DNA of 40,211 nucleotides from Actinomycetota bacterium (GCA_023489275.1 JAMDDD010000028.1:1-40211), one strand, 5' to 3'. Counted from the first letter of the stretch, positions 30,529 to 39,185 are shown. Translations and numbers: made by a program. Notes: generated by a model not told the origin, from the sequence alone.

Positions 30529-32688
30529 ATGAACATGCCTCTGGCAAAAAGAATTCCCCCCGCGAGAACCGCGAAACATGAAATTTTTTCCCAGGAGTCA
30601 CTAATCCTTTTGCATGACAGGAAGCGGACCTTCTCCCTCCTGGTAATCGTGCTGATGGGTTTACTGATCTACTCAAATATTTATGGCGCTCCATTTGTCC
30701 TGGATGACATCAGGGGAATCAGCAGCAATCCGGATATTACAAGTTTTCACAACTTTTTCCTCAGCGCCAACCATGAGAGAATGTTTGGATTTCTCACCCT
30801 GACAATCAACTACGAGCTGGGAGGACTCCACAGCGTTGGTTATCATCTATTCAACATAACTGTCCATTTGATCAACGCTGTCCTTGTTTTTTTTCTGGTG
30901 CTGGCGGCGTTCCGGACGCCGTTTCTCAAGAAATTCGCCGTCACCGGCGGTTCCCGGGCTTTTTTGATTGCCGTTTTTTCCGGTCTTGTATTTGTAGCGC
31001 ACCCTCTGCAAACCGAGGCCGTCACTTACACGATTCAAAGATTTGCCTCCCTGGCAACGCTTTTTTATTTGCTTACGATTCTTCTCTATGCCCGATGGAG
31101 AACTTCGCCGGCAGAATCCTCTGACGGCCTGATCGCCGCCGCCGAAACCGGTCGCGCCGGAAAATTCTATTATGTCGCGTCGCTGGCCGCCGCGGTCCTG
31201 GCGATGGGGTCCAAGGAGACGGCTTTTACCTTGCCGGCCGTGCTGGTGATGTGGGAGTTCTTTTTTTACTTTGGACCGCGGCTGAAACGGTTACTGCGGC
31301 TGCTGCCATTTGCGGCGACATCAATGCTGATCCCGCTCACCATTTTTCTCAGCGGCAAGCCGCTGTTTTCCGGTGGCGGTGCGTCGTCACCACCCCCGGC
31401 CCTCGATTACCTGCTGACCCAGTTTCGCGTCATAGTCACGTATATCAGGCTGCTGCTGTTCCCGGCCGGGCAGAACCTCGATTATGACTATCCGGTTTAT
31501 CACTCCTTGCTTAATCCCAATGTTTTTTTGTCTCTAATTCTGCTGTTGACCATAGTGATGGCGGCGGCGTACCTGGTTCATCGCTCCCGCCAGAAAGAAG
31601 CGGGACAGCTGCGGCTGATTGCGTTTGGCATTTTCTTCTTTTTCATTTCACTTTCCGTGGAATCAAGCGTCATTCCCATCAGCGATGTTATTTTTGAGCA
31701 TCGTGTCTACCTGCCCTCCGCCGGTTTCATCATCGCCGCAGTCACGGCGGTAGTGTTTCTGGCAACAGCGCTGTCGAAACGGGTGCCGGCGGCCGGCAAG
31801 CTGCTGATCCCGGCGCTAATTCTGGTGGTGGCGGCGCTGGGCACGGCGACTTATGCCAGAAACTCAGTCTGGGGCTCCGCCAGATCCCTCTGGTCTGACG
31901 CGGTCGCGAAAAGTCCTGGCAAGGCACGGCCCCATATCAACCTGGGCCTCGCTTACGAACAGCATTTCATGATCAATCCGGCGCAAAGAGAGCTGGAAAA
32001 AGCGGTGAGCATCCACGCGGACGCTCCCACCCTGTTTGAGCTGGGAATGTTATATGAATTCGAACGCCGGCTGCCTCAGGCGATGGCAACATTAACGCGG
32101 TCCCTGGAGCTAAGTCCGGGTTCCCCAAACATCCACTATGGAATCGGCAATGTTTATCTCGATGAGGGCAAGATAGAAGAAGCTAAAAATGAGTATCTCA
32201 CGGCGGTCTCCGAAAAACCGAATGACGCCCAGTTCTTAAACAGTCTCGGCACCGCGATGGCGATGGAGGGCGACCTTGCCGGAGCGACCTCAAACTTTGA
32301 GCAAAGCATCAAGGCCGATCCCGGGTTTGCCCTGGCTTACAACAATCTCGGTCTCGCTGATCAGAAGCAGGGCAAACTGGATGACGCGGCAGTTAATTTT
32401 GCAGCGGCCATCCGGCATCAGCCCGGATATGCGGACGCATTTTTTAACCTGGGAAAGAATTGTGAGCTGCAACGACGCTTTGACGACGCCGCCCAAATGT
32501 TCCTGCAGGCAATCAAATTCGACACCGGCAACTACCGGGCGCATGCAGAACTAGGCAACGTTTACCGGCAGCAAAACAAGCCGGGCCAGGCGGAAGCCGA
32601 ATACGAAGCGGCCCTGCAGATCAAACCCGGCTATCAAGTGGCGGCGTCGGGCCTGCAAGAGCTGAAGCCGCCCGCGCCCGGCTCCTGA
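30529..32688 (+). CDS. TMTC-like GT-C membrane protein with C-terminal TPR repeats
   Basis: The 719-residue protein has about nine to ten membrane spans in the first 440 residues and then tandem tetratricopeptide repeats (about 460-715, six or seven units such as PNDAQFLNSLGTAMAMEGD and ALAYNNLGLADQKQGKLDDA). The membrane part has the hallmarks of TMTC/O-mannosyltransferase-like proteins: FVLDDIRGISSNPDI after the first span, GYHLFNITVHLINA, and VAHPLQTEAVTYTIQRFASLAT. Such GT-C enzymes transfer sugars from lipid carriers to extracytoplasmic acceptors. The acceptor here is unknown. It is transcribed alone, divergent from acpS. No clear ribosome site precedes the ATG. Confidence 0.82.
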   Translation: MNMPLAKRIPPARTAKHEIFSQESLILLHDRKRTFSLLVIVLMGLLIYSNIYGAPFVLDDIRGISSNPDITSFHNFFLSANHERMFGFLTLTINYELGGLHSVGYHLFNITVHLINAVLVFFLVLAAFRTPFLKKFAVTGGSRAFLIAVFSGLVFVAHPLQTEAVTYTIQRFASLATLFYLLTILLYARWRTSPAESSDGLIAAAETGRAGKFYYVASLAAAVLAMGSKETAFTLPAVLVMWEFFFYFGPRLKRLLRLLPFAATSMLIPLTIFLSGKPLFSGGGASSPPPALDYLLTQFRVIVTYIRLLLFPAGQNLDYDYPVYHSLLNPNVFLSLILLLTIVMAAAYLVHRSRQKEAGQLRLIAFGIFFFFISLSVESSVIPISDVIFEHRVYLPSAGFIIAAVTAVVFLATALSKRVPAAGKLLIPALILVVAALGTATYARNSVWGSARSLWSDAVAKSPGKARPHINLGLAYEQHFMINPAQRELEKAVSIHADAPTLFELGMLYEFERRLPQAMATLTRSLELSPGSPNIHYGIGNVYLDEGKIEEAKNEYLTAVSEKPNDAQFLNSLGTAMAMEGDLAGATSNFEQSIKADPGFALAYNNLGLADQKQGKLDDAAVNFAAAIRHQPGYADAFFNLGKNCELQRRFDDAAQMFLQAIKFDTGNYRAHAELGNVYRQQNKPGQAEAEYEAALQIKPGYQVAASGLQELKPPAPGS

Positions 32689-32882
32689 TGCGATAACCTG
32701 CGATCATTACCCACCTTGGCTTTGAACGCCGGGCTGTGGTGCTTCTTGGTCTTTTGGTCATTTTGCTGCGCCTTTCGTCCTTGCTATTTTGGAGCAGCGT
32801 TATCACTTAAGGCAGCGCCCAGATTTTCCCGGCCAGCTCTGTGCCGGAAATTGGACGCAGAAGATTTAACGGTGGTCTGTCT

Positions 32883-34712
32883 TTACTCCACCGTCACCGT
32901 CTTGGCCAGGTTGCGCGGCTGATCGACGTTGCAGCCCTTGAGTTGAGCGATGTGATATGCCAGCAGTTGCAGGGGCACCACCGACAACAGGGGCGATAGC
33001 AGCTCTGAGGTGGCCGGCACAAACATGACGTCGTCGCTGTACGCCTTGATGCCCTCGTTGCCTTCGGTCGCCACGGCGATGACCGCGGCGCTGCGGGCGC
33101 GAACCTCTTCGATATTGGAGATGACCTTGTCATATACGTGGCCGTCGGTGGCCACCACGACAACCGGAGAGCCTTCGTCAAGCAGGGCGATCGGGCCGTG
33201 CTTCATCTCGCCGGCGGCGTAAGCCTCGGTCGGGATGTAGGAAATCTCCTTCAGCTTGAGCGCCCCCTCCAGGCAAACCGGCAGGCCGACGCCGCGGCCC
33301 AGGTAGAGAAAGAACGGCTGCTGGTAATAGCGCTTGGCGATCTCGTGGGTAGTGGCCTCATGCCGCAGATATGTTTGCAAGAGCTCCGGAACGGCCTTCA
33401 GCTCGGAGGCGATCCCGTCGATCTCGCCGGCGCTCATCGCTCCCCGGGCCTGTGCCAGATAGAGCGCCAGCAGATGGATGGCGGCAATCTGGGCCACGTG
33501 CGACTTGGTCGCCGCCACGCCGATTTCCAGCCCGGCGCGCGTGTAGATGACGCCGTCGGCGTCGCGAGTCGCCTGGCTGCCCATGATGTTGGTGATCGCC
33601 AGCACCTTCGATCCCAGCTTGCGCGCCTGCCGCATCGCCGCCAGGGTATCGGCGGTCTCTCCTGACTGGGAGATGCCAACCACCAGTGTTGAGGGCGACA
33701 GCACCGGATCACGGTACCTGAACTCAGAAGCCACATCAAGTTCCACCGCCACCCCGGACCAGTTCTCCAGCACGTACCGGCCAACCATGCCGGCGTGATA
33801 AGAGGTGCCGCAGGCAACGATGTAAATCTTGTCGATGCCGGCCAGGACTTCATCAGAGATCGCCATCTCATCAAGAACAACGCCGCCGCCATCCGGCAAC
33901 CGGCCGGCAATCGTGTCTGTCAGAGAATCAGGCTGTTCGTAAATCTCCTTGCGCATAAAGGTCTCGAAGCCGGCTTTCTCGGCGGCGTCCACGTCCCAGT
34001 TGACCTGGGTTACTTCGCGCTCGAGTTCGTTTTTCTCCAGATCCATGATCGTAACGCCGGCGGGCGTGGCGACAAAAAGCTCCTCGTCGCCGATGACGAT
34101 CACGTCCCGCGTCTCGGACAGGAACGCCGGAATTGCCGAAGCGATGAACGCCTCATCCTTGCCGACGCCGATCAGTAGCGGACACTCCTTGCGGGCGCCG
34201 GCGATCAACTCCGGATGGCCGCTATGAATCGCGCAAAAAGCAAAATGGCCTTCGATATCGGCATAGGTCAATCGCACGGCTTCCAGCAGATCGCCGTTAT
34301 AATGATTTTCGATCAGATGGGCAACCACCTCGGCGTCGGTTTCGGAGGTGAACTCATGCCCGTTCGCGGCAAGCTCTGAGCGCAGATTGACATAGTTCTC
34401 GATTATGCCATTTAGCACGATTGACACATTGCCGGTGCAATCGGAATGAGGATGGGCATTCTCCGTTGACGGGCGCCCGTGCGTGGCCCAGCGGGTGTGC
34501 CCGAGCCCCAGGCGGGCGTCGGAGTGGCCGTTGCCCTCAAGCTCCTTCTCCAGGCTGTCCATGTTGCCGACAGCCCGGATTACCTCGATGCGGCCGCCGC
34601 TTAAAACAGACAGGCCGGCGGAGTCATAGCCGCGGTACTCGAGCTTCCGGAGACCCTGATAGAGCAGGTCTGTGCAGGAACGGGTTCCCGTATAGGCGAT
34701 TATGCCGCACAT
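32883..34712 (-). CDS. glmS: glutamine-fructose-6-phosphate aminotransferase (isomerising)
   Basis: The 609-residue enzyme makes glucosamine-6-phosphate, the entry to UDP-GlcNAc and peptidoglycan. The N-terminal glutaminase has the nucleophile Cys2 (MCGIIAYTG) and the HTRWATHG motif. Two SIS domains follow, with CGTSYHAG and SQSGETADT in the first, and the C-terminus ends LAKTVTVE, as in the family. It lies downstream of glmM with a 54-base gap that holds a degenerate repeat running up to the ATG. No Shine-Dalgarno site is visible there. Nothing resembling a glmS ribozyme fits in that gap. Confidence 0.97.
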   Translation of the reverse strand: MCGIIAYTGTRSCTDLLYQGLRKLEYRGYDSAGLSVLSGGRIEVIRAVGNMDSLEKELEGNGHSDARLGLGHTRWATHGRPSTENAHPHSDCTGNVSIVLNGIIENYVNLRSELAANGHEFTSETDAEVVAHLIENHYNGDLLEAVRLTYADIEGHFAFCAIHSGHPELIAGARKECPLLIGVGKDEAFIASAIPAFLSETRDVIVIGDEELFVATPAGVTIMDLEKNELEREVTQVNWDVDAAEKAGFETFMRKEIYEQPDSLTDTIAGRLPDGGGVVLDEMAISDEVLAGIDKIYIVACGTSYHAGMVGRYVLENWSGVAVELDVASEFRYRDPVLSPSTLVVGISQSGETADTLAAMRQARKLGSKVLAITNIMGSQATRDADGVIYTRAGLEIGVAATKSHVAQIAAIHLLALYLAQARGAMSAGEIDGIASELKAVPELLQTYLRHEATTHEIAKRYYQQPFFLYLGRGVGLPVCLEGALKLKEISYIPTEAYAAGEMKHGPIALLDEGSPVVVVATDGHVYDKVISNIEEVRARSAAVIAVATEGNEGIKAYSDDVMFVPATSELLSPLLSVVPLQLLAYHIAQLKGCNVDQPRNLAKTVTVE

Positions 34713-34757
34713 CTGAAACCAGACATTAAAATTCGGATTTTGGACTCTGGATTAAAG
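34713..34757. repeat. degenerate TGGA-type repeat abutting the glmS start
   Basis: On the minus strand the gap between glmM and glmS reads AATCCAGAGTCCAAAATCCG followed by a TTTTAATGTCTGGTTTCAG stretch that ends at the ATG. It is a one-sided copy of the dispersed repeat. It occupies the place where a ribosome site would be expected. Confidence 0.45.
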
Positions 34758-34766
34758 CCACGGTGA

Positions 34767-36116
34767 TCATCCCATCTCTTTCCTGATAACCCTGGCTATA
34801 TTGTCGCAAACTTCATCGCAAACCTCGACCGTGGCCGCTTCCACCATGACGCGGACAACCGGCTCGGTGCCGGAAGGGCGCACGAGCACCCTGCCCTCAT
34901 CACCCAGCCGCGATTCTTCGGCCTCAACCCGGCTCCAGACTTTTGCCGCTTCATTGAGCGCTTCGCGGTCACCGACCTGGATGTTGACGAGCCTTTGCGG
35001 GAGGCGTTTCATCACCAGGGCCAGCTCCTTGAGCGGGCGGCCGGTGGCGCGCATGACGCTAAGCAGAAGCAGCGTGGTGGCCAGGCCGTCGCCGGTCGTG
35101 CCCGCCTCCAGGTTAATGATATGGCCGGATTGCTCGCCGCCTAAACCGAAGCCGCCGGCAAGCATCTCTTCCAGCACGTAACGGTCGCCGACGTCCGCCG
35201 TGACGACTTTGATGCCAAGCTCTTTCATCGCCAGGTGAAAGCCAAGGTTCGTCATCACCGTGGTGACAATCGTGTCGTGGGGGAGCCGGCCGGCTTCCTT
35301 GAGATAGCTGCCGCAGATTGCCAGGATGAAATCGCCGTCCACCACGCCGCCCTCCGCATCGACCGCGATGACGCGGTCGCCGTCGCCGTCATGAGCCAGG
35401 CCGGCGTCATACCCGCCGTTCCGAATTGCCTCCTGGAGCAATTCAATGTGGGTGGAACCGCAACCGGCGTTGATGTTAAGGCCGTCCGGCTCATCGCAGA
35501 TCACGGTGACGTCCGCGCCGAGCCGCTTCAGGGCCATCGGCGTCGAGCGGTACGTGGCGCCCTGGGCACAGTCAACCAGCAGGCGCATGCCGGACAGATC
35601 CAGATCGAAACGCCGAAGCAGCTTCTCGACATATTCCTCCACCGGATCAGCCAGGCGGAGAACAGGTCCCGGATCCGTGGGCGGCGGCGGAAAACTGATT
35701 TCACCGGAGAGGAACTGCTCCATCTCCAGCTCCTGGGCGTCGCTCAGCTTGAAACCCGATGAGCCAAAGAATTTGATGCCGTTATCCCGGTATGGATTGT
35801 GAGAGGCAGAGATCACCGCCCCGGCGTCGGCGCCTTCCGCGAGGACAAGACTTGCCAGCGCCGGCGTCGGAATTACCCCCGCGCGGATGGATATGCCCCC
35901 CGCGGAGCTGATGCCGGCGATCAGGGCCGACTCAAGCATCGGCCCCGAGATACGGGTGTCGCGCCCGATCAGGATGCGGGGGCTTGCGGCGGGCAGCACC
36001 GCCACCGCCGCCCGGCCGACCGCCATCGCCAGCTCCGCGGAAAGGACGTCATTGGCGATGCCGCGAATGCCATCTGTGCCAAAAAAACTGCGCGTCAAAA
36101 TCGCTTCCTTTTTCAC
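34767..36116 (-). CDS. glmM: phosphoglucosamine mutase
   Basis: The 449-residue enzyme interconverts glucosamine-6-phosphate and glucosamine-1-phosphate, the step after GlmS. Recognisable are the N-terminal FFGTDGIRGIAND, the catalytic serine loop VISASHNPYRDNGIKFF, the metal-binding HDGDGDRVIAVD, the sugar-binding GGEQSGH and the phosphate-binding VRPSGTEPVVRV. The start is GTG at 36116, with AGGA eight bases upstream; TTG at 36098 with GGAAG upstream would give the shorter family-typical N-terminus. It is followed by glmS. Confidence 0.97.
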   Translation of the reverse strand: MKKEAILTRSFFGTDGIRGIANDVLSAELAMAVGRAAVAVLPAASPRILIGRDTRISGPMLESALIAGISSAGGISIRAGVIPTPALASLVLAEGADAGAVISASHNPYRDNGIKFFGSSGFKLSDAQELEMEQFLSGEISFPPPPTDPGPVLRLADPVEEYVEKLLRRFDLDLSGMRLLVDCAQGATYRSTPMALKRLGADVTVICDEPDGLNINAGCGSTHIELLQEAIRNGGYDAGLAHDGDGDRVIAVDAEGGVVDGDFILAICGSYLKEAGRLPHDTIVTTVMTNLGFHLAMKELGIKVVTADVGDRYVLEEMLAGGFGLGGEQSGHIINLEAGTTGDGLATTLLLLSVMRATGRPLKELALVMKRLPQRLVNIQVGDREALNEAAKVWSRVEAEESRLGDEGRVLVRPSGTEPVVRVMVEAATVEVCDEVCDNIARVIRKEMG

Positions 36117-36143
36117 AGTAATTTCCTGATAAAATAGAATTTA

Positions 36144-36152
36144 ATTATATCA
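36144..36152 (-). promoter_or_regulatory. extended -10 promoter of glmM-glmS
   Basis: On the minus strand TGATATAAT combines a perfect TATAAT with an extended -10 TG. A leader of about 20 bases would precede GTG 36116. No strong -35 box is seen at the usual distance. It is divergent from the helicase promoter, about 50 bases away. Confidence 0.45.
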
Positions 36153-36176
36153 GGTCGGCTGAATAATGACGGCCGC

Positions 36177-36205
36177 TTGCCTGACGCGCTGCAAATAAGT
36201 ATAAT
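36177..36205 (+). promoter_or_regulatory. promoter of the DEAD-box helicase gene
   Basis: TTGCCT (36177-36182) as -35 and TATAAT (36200-36205) as -10 are separated by 17 bases. The -10 sits inside the small palindrome AAGTATAATACTT. Transcription would start near 36212, giving a leader of about 115 bases before ATG 36327. Confidence 0.55.
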
Positions 36206-36263
36206 ACTTGCGGTATTTTTCCACGGAAGACTCGGTTTGTCCTTATGCTCCTTACTGTTCGAG

Positions 36264-36306
36264 CCCTACGGATCGACTGCGTCCTCAAAAGAACGCGACC
36301 GTAGGG
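36264..36306 (+). promoter_or_regulatory. long hairpin in the 5' leader of the DEAD-box helicase mRNA
   Basis: CCCTACGG (36264-36271) pairs perfectly with CCGTAGGG (36299-36306). Inside, GCGT (36279-36282) can pair with ACGC (36293-36296), leaving a loop CCTCAAAAGA. The structure ends ten bases before the ribosome site AAAGGAGA. No T tract follows, so it is not a terminator. A regulatory leader, perhaps cold-responsive or autoregulated, is inferred. Confidence 0.5.
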
Positions 36307-36326
36307 GTCCGCGGCAAAGGAGAATA

Positions 36327-37559
36327 ATGACTTTCGCAAAACTCGGCCTTGAGTCGCGCCTGCTTAAAGGCGTCGAGGCCATGGGCTACACCAGCCCCAC
36401 ACCGATCCAGCACGAGGCTATCCCCCGCGCCCTTTCCGGCCGGGATGTCGTCGGCTGCGCCCAGACAGGCACAGGCAAGACAGCCGCTTTTATCCTTCCC
36501 ATCCTGCAGAGCATGAGTCCGGGCAAGGGGGTCAAGGCGCTGGTCGTGACGCCCACCCGGGAGCTGGCGCTGCAGATCGAGGAGGTGGCTCGCGCCTGCG
36601 CGCGTTTCACCAACCACCGCACCGCCGCCGTTTTCGGTGGCGTCGGCTACGAGCCGCAAAAGAAGCAACTGCGGCGGGGCGTCGACCTGCTGGTGGCCAC
36701 GCCCGGCCGCCTGCTTGACCTCCAGGGCCGCGGCGATGTCCACCTGGGCAAGCTCGAGATCCTGGTCCTGGACGAAGCCGACCGCATGCTCGACATGGGT
36801 TTCTGGCCCGACGTGCGGCGCATCATCAGGCTGCTTCCAGAGAAGCGGCAAAACCTCCTTTTTTCGGCAACCATGTCGCCCAAGGTACTGTCTGTCATCG
36901 GCGATACACTTGACGACCCAGCCGAGGTGAGGATCGGCCACACCGCCACGCCGGTGGCGTCGATCGAGCAAAAGATTTATCCCGTTGATGGGGTGCAGAA
37001 AGGTGAGCTATTGGTGGCGCTGATCAAGCAGCGCTCCCTGGAGCGGGTGCTGGTGTTTACCCGCACCAAGCATCGCGCCGACCGGGTCTGCCGGACGCTG
37101 GGACGCAGCGGCATCAAGGCGGCCCCGATCCATTCCAACCGCACCCAGGCGCAGCGCCAGAAAGCGCTGGATAGCTTCAAGGAAGGCAAGGTTCGCGTGC
37201 TGGTAGCCACGGACATCGTCGCCCGCGGCATTGACATCGAGAATATCTCGCACGTGATCAACTTCGACATGCCGGGCAACCCCGAGGATTATATCCACCG
37301 CATCGGCCGCACCGCGAGGGCCGGCGCCGATGGCACCGCTTACAGCTTTCTCGCTTCCGAAGAAGCGGACGAGCTCAAGGCGATTGAAGGGTTGATCAAG
37401 GAAGTAATCGAATGCGAGGACCTGGCGGGGTTCGACTACCGGCTCCGCTACGTGCCCAGCCCCACACGGGAGGCCAAGAAAGTCCTCAGGCTGGCCTATA
37501 ATGGCGGTGCACTGTCGGGACGCGGGCGCCGGCGCGGCCGGGGCGGCCGCCGGCGGTAA
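36327..37559 (+). CDS. DEAD-box ATP-dependent RNA helicase
   Basis: The 410-residue protein carries the family motifs in order: Q motif GYTSPTPIQ, AQTGTGKT (I), PTRELALQ (Ia), DEAD (II), SAT (III), ARGIDIENISHVINFD (V) and HRIGRTARAG (VI). Two RecA-like domains are followed by a short tail ending in a basic Arg/Gly stretch (GRGRRRGRGGRRR) that should bind RNA. It is of the RhlE/CsdA-like size class and probably unwinds rRNA or mRNA structure. The ATG at 36327 is fixed by AAAGGAGA; the open frame upstream reaches back into the promoter and is not used. Confidence 0.95.
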   Translation: MTFAKLGLESRLLKGVEAMGYTSPTPIQHEAIPRALSGRDVVGCAQTGTGKTAAFILPILQSMSPGKGVKALVVTPTRELALQIEEVARACARFTNHRTAAVFGGVGYEPQKKQLRRGVDLLVATPGRLLDLQGRGDVHLGKLEILVLDEADRMLDMGFWPDVRRIIRLLPEKRQNLLFSATMSPKVLSVIGDTLDDPAEVRIGHTATPVASIEQKIYPVDGVQKGELLVALIKQRSLERVLVFTRTKHRADRVCRTLGRSGIKAAPIHSNRTQAQRQKALDSFKEGKVRVLVATDIVARGIDIENISHVINFDMPGNPEDYIHRIGRTARAGADGTAYSFLASEEADELKAIEGLIKEVIECEDLAGFDYRLRYVPSPTREAKKVLRLAYNGGALSGRGRRRGRGGRRR

Positions 37560-37568
37560 AGCTGGATC

Positions 37569-37853
37569 CTATTTCGGTTCGCCGTTCTTCATTTCAGACA
37601 GTACGCGGCTCCGCACGGTTTGCCGGAAGCAATCCGACTCGCGGGCAGGACAGTATGACAGGCATGAACCAGAAATGTGTCCAACCTGGGCGCCGCAGGC
37701 CGGGCAGGGCCTCACTCTATCCTGAGGGAAGAATTCCACTTCTTCCCCGCAGCTCGGGCAGGCGGCAAACTCGATCTCCCGGAAGACTCCCGGGCAGCGC
37801 CATCTGCTGAGACCGGCGGCGCTGTTGTCCGATTGTTTGTCTCTCCTGTCCAT
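37569..37853 (-). CDS. small Cys-rich zinc-ribbon protein, function unknown
   Basis: From ATG 37853 the product has 94 residues. A zinc-ribbon pair, CPSCG then CPACG 17 residues later with EVEFFPQD between, is followed by a second Cys cluster, SCLSYCPARESDC. The ordered cysteines suggest one or two bound metals. I recall similar small proteins with a CP-x-CG-EVEFW ribbon and a C-terminal CAxWCP-like motif from anaerobes, but cannot name a function. The longer start at 37901 lacks a ribosome site. It lies between the helicase gene (convergent) and the racemase-like gene. Confidence 0.65.
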   Translation of the reverse strand: MDRRDKQSDNSAAGLSRWRCPGVFREIEFAACPSCGEEVEFFPQDRVRPCPACGAQVGHISGSCLSYCPARESDCFRQTVRSRVLSEMKNGEPK

Positions 37854-37957
37854 GTTATCAGTCTCTCCCGGAGCCGGCCGGTAACCGATGATCGGGCTCA
37901 TTTTCTGCGGTGATTTTCGTCACAGTTTTGCCTCATCCAGCTGATCATAAATTTAAT

Positions 37958-39022
37958 CTATTCCTTCGCGTAGCGCTTCTCGACAAAGGGCGAAGTCATG
38001 GCAGCCAGCAGCCCGTAATAGGGGAGCAGGAAAGAAAGGCTGCTGCCGATGCGCAGCGAGGCGGCCGCTCCGGGCGTGCAGTCGACCACAAAGTAATCAC
38101 TGGTAATCTTGGCTGGTGAAATCCCTTCTGTCAAAGGCATTAGCGGCGCGTGGCCGACGTCCTGGACGCCGAAACCAAGCAGCGCCTGGGGGAGGCCGTT
38201 TTTCTCAAACAGCTCCAGTACCGGCGCCTCCAGGATGAAGGCATCCCGGTAAGCGTCCCGCAGGTATAGCGCCGGCGGACCGCCGGCGGGAACGCGCCCC
38301 AGCAGGATCGCCTCGCCGCAGCGCAGTTCGGTGGCGGGGCCAAAGGGGAACTGCTCGCCGGGGACTGCCTGCTCGCCGCTATCCGCTTCCAGCAGCAAAC
38401 GCAGCAGACCGGAACCGCCGACAGAGCACAAGCAGGGGGACAGTGGATCCAGAGAGCCGGCAGCACTAAATAAGACCCCCGCATCCGTCACGGATCTCAC
38501 CGCATCGGCAAACGCCGTCATCGCCTCCGCCAGCGGCGCCCCGGGACGGGCGCAGGCGGCGTTGGTCGCCAGGCCGGCGAGCGCGGCTCCCTCCAGCGAC
38601 GCCAGCTGCTTCGCCTCACGCGGCGCCTGCTTGACGGGAACCCCCTCGCGCCCGTCACCGGTCTCGATCATCAGACAGAAACGCACCGGCCCGGGCAACC
38701 CCAAACCAAGCAGCGCCCTGGCCTGCGACACCGACGAAACAAAAAAGAGATCTACTCCGGGCCCTGGGGTCTGGCCCGCCACCGGCGTGCGGAGCAACTC
38801 AAGGTCCACCTCCGGCAGATGCCGCCGCAGGTTGGCGACATTCTCCAGGCGAGAGTCGGCCAGCGCCGCGGCCCCGCCCGCCATCATCGCGGCCGCCACT
38901 CGCTCGTTCCCCAGACAGGCTTTGGTGACGCCCACCAGGCGAATCCCCAGCGGCCCGAGCAGGCCGGCTATGATGCGCGTGTTGTGCTCGATCCTGGTCA
39001 GGTTGATGTGGAGGGTGGGCAT
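37958..39022 (-). CDS. PLP-dependent alanine/ornithine racemase-family enzyme (Orr-like)
   Basis: The 354-residue protein has the N-terminal barrel of fold-type III PLP enzymes with the PLP lysine in VGVTKACLG, followed by ADSRLENVANLR, a LLRTP segment and a C-terminal beta domain. This arrangement is that of the alanine/ornithine racemase family (COG3457), related to but distinct from Alr. Members racemise ornithine or other amino acids; the substrate here is unknown. The start is ATG at 39022. A short AGTTCAA tandem lies directly upstream, and no ribosome site is seen. The window already has an Alr, so this one probably has a separate role. Confidence 0.82.
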   Translation of the reverse strand: MPTLHINLTRIEHNTRIIAGLLGPLGIRLVGVTKACLGNERVAAAMMAGGAAALADSRLENVANLRRHLPEVDLELLRTPVAGQTPGPGVDLFFVSSVSQARALLGLGLPGPVRFCLMIETGDGREGVPVKQAPREAKQLASLEGAALAGLATNAACARPGAPLAEAMTAFADAVRSVTDAGVLFSAAGSLDPLSPCLCSVGGSGLLRLLLEADSGEQAVPGEQFPFGPATELRCGEAILLGRVPAGGPPALYLRDAYRDAFILEAPVLELFEKNGLPQALLGFGVQDVGHAPLMPLTEGISPAKITSDYFVVDCTPGAAASLRIGSSLSFLLPYYGLLAAMTSPFVEKRYAKE

Positions 39023-39027
39023 CAGAC

Positions 39028-39052
39028 AAGTTCAAAGTTCAAAGTTCAAAAA
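39028..39052. repeat. AGTTCAA tandem
   Basis: Three consecutive AGTTCAA units followed by an A tract lie just upstream of the racemase-like start codon. This is another one-sided copy of the low-complexity intergenic repeat type. Confidence 0.5.
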
Positions 39053-39102
39053 AATTATGCTTATTCTTTACTAATTGTCAAAAGGAATTTATCGCGGAAA
39101 TG

Positions 39103-39125
39103 AAAAAAGCGGGCTCTGGGCCCGC
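39103..39125 (-). terminator. intrinsic terminator of rplM-rpsI
   Basis: On the minus strand GCGGGC, a five-base loop and GCCCGC form a perfect six-pair GC stem, followed directly by TTTTTT. It lies about 60 bases behind the rpsI stop and before the racemase-like gene. It is the clearest intrinsic terminator in the window. Confidence 0.85.
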
Positions 39126-39185
39126 TCACAAATTCATCCCTGGTACCATCTATGGCCTGCCATCGACAGTCCACCATCTGCTTTT

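Noticed and set aside
34713-34766. A glmS ribozyme upstream of glmS
   Set aside because: The gap is only 54 bases, consists of the degenerate repeat and lacks the ribozyme core. The known ribozyme needs well over 100 bases.
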